Source: an uncultured Blautia sp. (GTDB lineage Bacteria > Bacillota > Clostridia > Lachnospirales > Lachnospiraceae). Taken from it: DNA of 64,000 nucleotides. The notes below the pieces were generated by a model. That model was not told the DNA's origin. It searched no databases and was given only the letters and a program-made list of their open reading frames with translations. The position numbers and the translations under genes are program-made. The DNA lies in contig NZ_CANTKB010000001.1 in the NCBI RefSeq assembly GCF_947654165.1, positions 186,001 through 250,000 of the forward strand. Direction: 5' to 3'. Each line of letters begins with the position of its first letter. The first letter of the stretch is position 1. Shown one piece after another: positions 59,046-64,000 of the stretch.

Positions 59046-61014
59046 GGTTTTTATTGTCCGGAATCATACTCTTTCTATAGAAATAGGAATTAATCTGGTC
59101 TCTCCATTCCTTTGAATGGTCCTTTTGATGCCACAGACGCTTCTGCACTCTCAGGAATACTTTTTCAGGAACTTTACCTTTCAAAGAATCCCAGAGGGCT
59201 GCCATCTCTTCCACATCCTCCGCTCCTTCAAAATGTGTATCATAGATATGCTGAATCAACGTCTTTCCAGATTTTAATTCATAGGTGTACGGTATGTAAT
59301 GGAAAAACAATAATAATTCTTCCGGGCATGTTTCGATAGCATCATACATAGAAGTATTTGGTTCCAGATATTGCTGTGCATATCCTGTTCCATTATGGCT
59401 TCTGTCTACGCCTAATCCCAGATGATCCGCCCTGTGATAAGTACCCCAGCGGTCATATTCATAGCCATCTACATTTGGTCCGTAATGATAGTTTGGGTTT
59501 ACCATCCAGCCGATACCTAATGGAGAAGTATATTTCTCATATGCAGGCCAGGACATCATGAGGATTTTCTCTATCTTTTCCAGTACCTCTTCATCCTGTC
59601 CAAAAGTGCAGCGTATCCATTCCTGTGCAATCTCTTCTGCACTAAGAGAAGCATCAAAACTCAGTCTTCCAAATCCATAGAAGTTGGCGGCTGCTAAATC
59701 ATGTCCTGTCCAGTTTACATCATTTCCCGTATTGGCCACTGCTGCCATACCACAGTTATGATTTCTCATGGTTCTTCCCGTCACAATGTCTTCCACTGTA
59801 TCCAGGTTCTCACTGCAATGTGTGTGGAAACCTAAAATTTCTTTGAACATGGGAATCAGATAGCACACATGTCTCTGCTGCCCTGTATATTCTTGTGCAA
59901 TCTGAACTTCCAGCATTTCATTGGTATGTTCCATCCCGCCAAACAAAGGGGAAACCGGCTCCCTTACTTGGAAATCCATAGGCCCGTTCTTGACCTGCAA
60001 AATAACGTTATCCAAAAACTGTCCGTCTAAAGGTTTGAAATTATCATATCCGGATCTTGCCCTGTCTGTCTTTCTGTCTCTCCAGTCCTGCTGGCAGTTA
60101 TATACAAAACAACGCCAGATAATTAACCCATCATAAGGTTTTACAGCCTCTGCCAGCATATTGGCTCCATCCGCATGGGTTCTTCCATATGTGAAAGGAC
60201 CTGGTCTTCCTTCTGAATCCGCCTTTACCAGAAACCCTCCCAGATTTGGAAGTCTGGTGCAGAGTTCTTTCATTTTTTCCTTCCACCAGATTTTTACTTC
60301 TTTCTTGCAGGGGTCTGCACTTTCCAAGCCCCCAAACTCCATAGGTGCTGCAAAATTCAGGCTCAGAAACAGGTGTATTCCGTAGGAAGAAAATATATCA
60401 CTCATTTCTTTTAATTCTTCCTGAAACACCTCGTCAATCAGCCATGTCGCCCGGTCTTTTACGTTTACATTGTTGATAACCACTCCGTTGATTCCAACTG
60501 AAGCTGCCAGTCTTGCATATGCCCTGGTTCTGTCATTTACCACAACCTGATTGTTTTCAAAGAAAAAGGATTCTCCCGAATATCCTCTTTCGATAGAACC
60601 ATCCATATTATCCCAATGATTCAGCATTCTAAGCGGTGAATCCGGCGTTTTTCTTATGCAGCTGTTCTTCATTGTTCTGCCGCATTGGAGTTCTCTGGCT
60701 AAATGAAATACACCATACAAGATTCCGGCCTCACCTGCTGAGGTAATGAGAAGCTGTTCACCTTTTTGACAAATCTCATAACCTTCTTTTCCCACTTCCT
60801 GGTTCTCATCCAGCAACAGTAAAACTCCGGCTTCTTCCTGGCAATGAGTTTCCGTCATAGGATATCCCAAGATTTCCTGTGCTGCCGCCTGTAATTCCTG
60901 CACTGCATTTCTTGCGATAGCTCCCTGGAAATTGCTGTAAACTGAATTTGTACTCCAGCGCATCGCCAGTTGTGGATTTCGTCTGTATGACAGCCATGCT
61001 TTTTCAAATTCCAT
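59032..61014 (-). CDS. aguA: GH67 alpha-glucuronidase
   Basis: A 660-residue enzyme with the GH67 layout: an N-terminal GH20-like domain (1 to about 120), the catalytic barrel with PLRMLNHWDNMDGSIERGYSG and LGGFLVKADSEGRPGPFTYGRTHADGAN, and a C-terminal domain. It has no signal peptide. It removes 4-O-methyl-glucuronic acid from the ends of imported xylo-oligosaccharides. AGAGGAAAG precedes the ATG. The family is normally about 650-700 residues, so it looks whole. It is the only intact enzyme in a stretch of decayed genes. Confidence 0.96.
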   Translation of the reverse strand: MEFEKAWLSYRRNPQLAMRWSTNSVYSNFQGAIARNAVQELQAAAQEILGYPMTETHCQEEAGVLLLLDENQEVGKEGYEICQKGEQLLITSAGEAGILYGVFHLARELQCGRTMKNSCIRKTPDSPLRMLNHWDNMDGSIERGYSGESFFFENNQVVVNDRTRAYARLAASVGINGVVINNVNVKDRATWLIDEVFQEELKEMSDIFSSYGIHLFLSLNFAAPMEFGGLESADPCKKEVKIWWKEKMKELCTRLPNLGGFLVKADSEGRPGPFTYGRTHADGANMLAEAVKPYDGLIIWRCFVYNCQQDWRDRKTDRARSGYDNFKPLDGQFLDNVILQVKNGPMDFQVREPVSPLFGGMEHTNEMLEVQIAQEYTGQQRHVCYLIPMFKEILGFHTHCSENLDTVEDIVTGRTMRNHNCGMAAVANTGNDVNWTGHDLAAANFYGFGRLSFDASLSAEEIAQEWIRCTFGQDEEVLEKIEKILMMSWPAYEKYTSPLGIGWMVNPNYHYGPNVDGYEYDRWGTYHRADHLGLGVDRSHNGTGYAQQYLEPNTSMYDAIETCPEELLLFFHYIPYTYELKSGKTLIQHIYDTHFEGAEDVEEMAALWDSLKGKVPEKVFLRVQKRLWHQKDHSKEWRDQINSYFYRKSMIPDNKNRAIY

Positions 61015-61060
61015 AAGTTCTTTCCTCTTTTCTTGTGCATATTTGTTCTTTGTAGTATCT

Positions 61061-61089
61061 ATTATAGGTGTTTTTTTCTGACGTGTCTG
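61061..61089 (-). promoter_or_regulatory. aguA promoter
   Basis: On the minus strand: -35 CAGACA (61084-61089), a 17-bp spacer and -10 TATAAT (61061-61066). The weak -35 suggests activation. Confidence 0.6.
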
Positions 61090-61096
61090 TCTATTA

Positions 61097-61126
61097 TTGC
61101 CGGGAATTATGCAAATATTGCGTAAT
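61097..61126 (-). promoter_or_regulatory. Repeated element upstream of the aguA -35, possible AraC-type site
   Basis: On the plus strand TTGCC-N7-ATGCAAAT-N2-TGCGT-N-AT. The same pattern with the same spacing recurs at 62282-62311 (21 of 30 bases identical). Its position just upstream of -35 suits an AraC activator such as the one at 62381. Confidence 0.4.
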
Positions 61127-61257
61127 GTTTTTGTACCTATAGTTTTCTTTGTTTATTCTGCACGAAAAAACCCGTCTTTAGAAGTTAGCACTAGAAATCT
61201 TTAGGAGTATTTTCTGCTCTGAAGCCTCACAAAAGCCTTAAAATAAGGCTTTTTTTA

Positions 61258-62160
61258 TTGCAAAACTATGAAAAGTTTGTCGAGATCTTTACTGTACAGA
61301 CTGCGGCTGTTTATGGACTGGATACTTCAAACTCTTACTTTGATTGTACGAATTTCTATTTTGAAATAGACAGGGAAGATGATTTCAGAAAAAAAGGACC
61401 GAGCAAAGAAAACAAAAAGGAACCCATCATCGGTCTTGGGCTCCTTCTGGACCGGAACCAGATTCCGGTCGGTATGAAGATGTATCCGGGAAATGTGTCA
61501 GAAAAACCCATTCTGCGTGATGTGATCGATGGACTTAAAAACAGGAACAATATCACGGGAAAAACCATCCATGTCGCAGACAAAGGACTTAATTGTGCAC
61601 AAAACATTGCGTTTTCAAAACAGAACGGAGATGGTTATCTGTTTTCAAAATCTGTAAAAACCCTGCCTTCGACAGAAAAAACCTGGGTATTATCAGAACA
61701 GGATTACAAAGATGTCAAAGATAAAAGGAATGACTTTGGAGAAGCAGGAAAATATGTGGATTTCACAGACAAAACAGGAAATAAAGCAAAAACAAGGATG
61801 AATCGGGCTGCCATCGATAAGGATCTCGCACTTGCCGGATACAATCTTCTGGTCACATCCGAAACCCAGATGACAGATCAGGATATTTACTGTACTTACC
61901 ATAATCTGTGGAGGATTGAAGAATCCTTTAAGATTATGAAATCAGACCTGGATGCACGGCCGGTATTTCTCCAAAAAGAAAATACGATTAAAGGCCACTT
62001 TTTGATCTGCTATTTAACAGTTCTCTTAGAGAGGATTTTTCAATTTAAGATACTGGATGAAAAATATTCAATTTCAGATATATTTAGGTTCATTAAAGAT
62101 TTCAGGGTAACAAAAGGCGAACATAAATATATAAACACCATTTTTGATTATAAACTATAA
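61258..62160 (+). pseudogene. IS1634-like transposase, 5'-truncated
   Basis: A 300-codon frame opening on TTG without a ribosome site. It keeps the three DDE positions in recognisable contexts: SYFDCTNFYFEID, HVADKGLNCAQN and LWRIEESFKIMKSDL, with IGLGLLLDRNQIPVGMKMYP between. Full IS1634-family transposases are some 200 residues longer at the N-terminus. A short hairpin GCCTTAAAATAAGGC with a T-run stands just before it (61234-61256). It is probably a dead insertion-sequence copy. Confidence 0.75.
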
Positions 62161-62173
62161 TAACAAACACAGA

Positions 62174-62194
62174 AGGACTGCCGCTGGCAGTCCT
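62174..62194 (+). terminator. Hairpin after the transposase remnant
   Basis: AGGACTGCC-GCT-GGCAGTCCT, a perfect 9-bp stem with a 3-base loop, 14 bp after the stop. It may end transcription or belong to the insertion-sequence end; CCTTAAAGTTTGCAC follows. Confidence 0.5.
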
Positions 62195-62221
62195 TCCAAA
62201 CCTTAAAGTTTGCACTATTTT

Positions 62222-62263
62222 TTAATCTCTGATACCAAAGTCAGGTTCTACTCTACTTTCCAT
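62222..62263 (-). pseudogene. Possible first codons of a gene cut by the insertion sequence
   Basis: AAGAGGTG is followed by ATG and 13 codons (MESRVEPDFGIRD), then a stop just where the insertion-sequence end seems to begin. It has a good ribosome site but is too short to identify. The repeated element at 62282-62311 stands 19 bp upstream. Confidence 0.3.
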
Positions 62264-62281
62264 CTTTTCACCTCTTAAATC

Positions 62282-62311
62282 TTGCCCCGTTCCATGCAAA
62301 TGCTGCGTTAT
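62282..62311 (-). promoter_or_regulatory. Second copy of the aguA-upstream element
   Basis: On the plus strand TTGCC-N7-ATGCAAAT-N2-TGCGT-N-AT, the same spacing as at 61097-61126. The intergenic stretch 62161-62380 otherwise holds the transposase hairpin, the short frame at 62222-62263 and the araC terminator. Confidence 0.4.
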
Positions 62312-62324
62312 CTAAAATATATCA

Positions 62325-62363
62325 AAAAAAGAAACCAGGTTCTCTGTTTCCAGACTGGTTTCT
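62325..62363 (-). terminator. Terminator of the araC gene
   Basis: A 9-bp stem AGAAACCAG (62330-62338) / CTGGTTTCT (62355-62363); on the minus strand a TTTTTTT run follows directly. Confidence 0.85.
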
Positions 62364-62380
62364 GATTTTTGCCAGGTGTT

Positions 62381-63280
62381 TTACCCCTCCCATGTATTTT
62401 TAGAGCAGACATAAATCTTACTTCTGTATTCACTTGGCGAACATCCTTTAATGGATTTAAATGTACGGTTAAATGCACTGATGGATGAGAATCCTGAATT
62501 CATTGCTATATCTGTAATGCTGAGCACTGTCGCATACAATAGCTCTTCTGCTTTTGTGATTCTCCGTTCATTCAGATATTCATAAAAAGTTTTATCCATA
62601 CACTGCTTAAAAATTCTTGTAAAATGAAATTTAGAAAAACCGCTGATTGCTGCTACTTGTTCCAAAGTTATATTTTCCTGATAATGATGGTTAATATAAC
62701 TACAGGCATTTAAGACTGTCTCCATATACTCTTTCTGTTTCGAAGCCCCATTGTTATCTCTTTCAGCATTCTTGCTATACACCCCCTCTGCGGCTCTCCT
62801 TCCCAGAGCTGTAAATATACTGATTAATTTCGCATATATCACAGCTTCACAAAATGGCTGCTTTTCTCCATACTCCTTTACAATACTATCCATTTTTTTC
62901 TTTACATACATATAAAAATTCTGATCTTCGTCTTCTTTCTTTAAGCAGGTAATTGGCGGTAACATACTAAGCAATGTCTCCATTTCTTTCAATGAATGGA
63001 GCAGAGAAACATCAAATTGCAGAATAATCCTCTCTCCAGAGGGTGGGGCTGCCAGAGAATGCATAACACTAGTATTGATAATGATAATATCATCTTCCTT
63101 TAAATCATACTGAACACCCTCTGCCACAACCTGATAGGTTCCCCGAACCGGCATAATCATCTCTATTCCTGCATGCCAATGTTCCGGATAATCCTCATAC
63201 TCCCTGTTATGATATAACCGGAACCCCATAGAATTTCCATATTTAATGGTTTCATGAATTCCATCTAAAATCTCAATCAT
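62381..63280 (-). CDS. AraC-family regulator with cupin domain
   Basis: A 299-residue protein with an N-terminal cupin (YPEHWHAGIEMIMPVRGTYQ, about 30-110) and C-terminal AraC helix-turn-helix pair (ITLEQVAAISGFSKFHFTRI, SITDIAMNSGFSSISAFNRT). Position next to the decayed xylan / glucuronate locus suggests it once governed, or still governs, aguA. It is 9 bp after the DivIVA-like gene on the same strand, so it may also be read from that promoter. Confidence 0.92.
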   Translation of the reverse strand: MIEILDGIHETIKYGNSMGFRLYHNREYEDYPEHWHAGIEMIMPVRGTYQVVAEGVQYDLKEDDIIIINTSVMHSLAAPPSGERIILQFDVSLLHSLKEMETLLSMLPPITCLKKEDEDQNFYMYVKKKMDSIVKEYGEKQPFCEAVIYAKLISIFTALGRRAAEGVYSKNAERDNNGASKQKEYMETVLNACSYINHHYQENITLEQVAAISGFSKFHFTRIFKQCMDKTFYEYLNERRITKAEELLYATVLSITDIAMNSGFSSISAFNRTFKSIKGCSPSEYRSKIYVCSKNTWEG

Positions 63281-63289
63281 AATGATTCC

Positions 63290-63907
63290 TTATTTCTTTG
63301 TTGCCTTTTCGATTTCCTCAGCAATTTTCTTTTTAATTCCATTCATCTTCTGGTAACTTTCTCCCAGACTTTCCTGTGTCTTATTAATGATATTCACATA
63401 CTCTGTGATTTTGAACTGTGCCTCAGAAACCACTTCCCGGACTGCCTCATAATCTTCCTTGCAGCCTGCACGTTTCTCTGCATCCTTCCAATTCTCACGC
63501 AGCACCTTATTCTCTGCCCGAAGACGAAGAATCTCTTTTGCCAGCTTTTCTTTAATATTCTGTTTCTCTTCTGCTTCTCTGTCCCTGTCTGTTTCAGCCT
63601 CTTTGCACTGTACTTTGACCTGCTCTAATTCACCGGCTGTTTTTTCAAGATTCTCTTTCAAGCTGCTGTTCTCTTCTTCCAGATTCTTGATTTTCTCATG
63701 CTGTTCCCCTACAAGGACAGAAGAATTCGTTTCTTCCTGCTGAAGAAGAGATTCTAATTCCTGAACCTTTAATCTCAGCTTTACCAGTTCATCTTCATAT
63801 TCTTTCTTCATGCGGAACATCTCATCATTTAAGTTTTCCACATATTCCATAACTTCATCTTTTCGGTATCCGCCCACAGCAGTGCGGAAAGTAAGTTCAT
63901 TCTCCAT
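63290..63907 (-). CDS. DivIVA-like coiled-coil protein
   Basis: A 205-residue protein. The N-terminus (TFRTAVGGYRKDEVMEYVENL) resembles the DivIVA membrane-binding lead, in which GY-x-x-x-EV is conserved. A long Glu/Lys-rich coiled coil follows (about 25-140), then a second helical stretch. It is probably a cell-division or pole-associated scaffold; GpsB/DivIVA paralogues are common in Clostridia. GGGGAG precedes the ATG. Confidence 0.75.
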   Translation of the reverse strand: MENELTFRTAVGGYRKDEVMEYVENLNDEMFRMKKEYEDELVKLRLKVQELESLLQQEETNSSVLVGEQHEKIKNLEEENSSLKENLEKTAGELEQVKVQCKEAETDRDREAEEKQNIKEKLAKEILRLRAENKVLRENWKDAEKRAGCKEDYEAVREVVSEAQFKITEYVNIINKTQESLGESYQKMNGIKKKIAEEIEKATKK

Positions 63908-63931
63908 GTTTATTCTCCCCTTTGTATTAAA

Positions 63932-64000
63932 CTAAAATGTCTCCCCTTGTCCTCCATATGGATTTCCCATGTTCTGCCTCTGTATCCAGTTCTCTCTAAG
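63932..64000 (-). CDS. Possible 3' end of the next upstream gene (partial)
   Basis: On the minus strand a frame open from the window edge gives 22 residues ending IQRQNMGNPYGGQGETF and a stop at 63932, 24 bp before the divIVA-like ATG. A second open frame (ending SLIQRGE, stop at 63910) is equally possible; the third frame is closed. The gene cannot be identified. Confidence 0.3.
   Translation of the reverse strand, partial: LRENWIQRQNMGNPYGGQGETF

Overview
The window looks like a chromosomal segment of a gut Lachnospiraceae (Clostridia, Bacillota; Blautia-like). The reasons are a low-to-moderate GC content by eye, HrcA/CIRCE heat-shock control, two BceRSAB-type antimicrobial-peptide sensing modules, a DUF4250 gene, a Lachnospiraceae-type PD-(D/E)XK 'transposase', strong AGGAGG ribosome sites, and a load of glycoside hydrolases for plant hemicellulose. 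The genus is inference; the family-level call is fairly safe. No rRNA, tRNA or CRISPR array was seen.

Layout. 1-2.2 kb (minus): methyltransferase, hslO (Hsp33) and the 5' part of nadE. 2.3-7.5 kb: a HicB-like protein, then a complete Bce-type module (response regulator, kinase, ATPase, permease; minus) with a textbook BceR box, then a DUF4250 protein. 7.5-10.3 kb: clpB under CIRCE. 10.3-11.8 kb: flavodoxin, a MntA/HepT-like pair and an unknown protein. 12-15.2 kb (plus): a five-gene ferredoxin / membrane Fe-S / rhodanese / rhodanese / CoA-disulfide-reductase-rhodanese operon, probably for persulfide or polysulfide handling. 15.3-18.7 kb: LysE exporter, DUF1349, MFS transporter and divergent AraC regulator. 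18.8-20.4 kb: hsp20 plus a DnaJ-like gene under a second CIRCE; the hsp20 leader can pair with its own ribosome site. 20.6-23.7 kb: a truncated PD-(D/E)XK gene and a LytTR/GHKL two-component pair. 23.7-28.2 kb: a second Bce-type module. 28.2-30.5 kb: a secreted NlpC/P60 wall hydrolase with an Asn/Thr linker, and a PsiE-like protein.

30.5-43.3 kb is a glycan island that looks more AT-rich than its surroundings: GH5 and GH43 divergent from one another, then an operon of sugar-binding lipoprotein, two CUT1 permeases, GH42 and GH3, divergent from a membrane kinase and a LuxR-type response regulator. The two divergent promoter regions share a 22-bp dyad, which suggests one common activator. 43.3-46 kb: a HisD-family dehydrogenase divergent from a MerR regulator fused to a Trm112-like zinc ribbon and a degenerate methyltransferase-like domain, the most unusual protein in the window. 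46-51 kb: M18 aminopeptidase and a three-subunit molybdenum hydroxylase (xanthine-dehydrogenase family) whose leader carries an intrinsic terminator. 51-56.9 kb: MATE exporter, SH3 lipoprotein, GH43 and a convergent GH3. 57-58 kb: asnA. 58.1-62.3 kb: a decayed hemicellulose locus, with a GH115-like remnant, a solute-binding-protein remnant, an intact GH67 alpha-glucuronidase and a truncated IS1634-like transposase. 62.4-64 kb: AraC regulator and a DivIVA-like protein.

As a whole, the carbohydrate genes (GH67, GH43 x2, GH3 x2, GH5, GH42 and a CUT1 importer, none of the enzymes with an evident signal peptide) fit import of hemicellulose oligosaccharides followed by cytosolic breakdown. All coordinates were read by eye; start codons were moved where a ribosome site or promoter argued for it.
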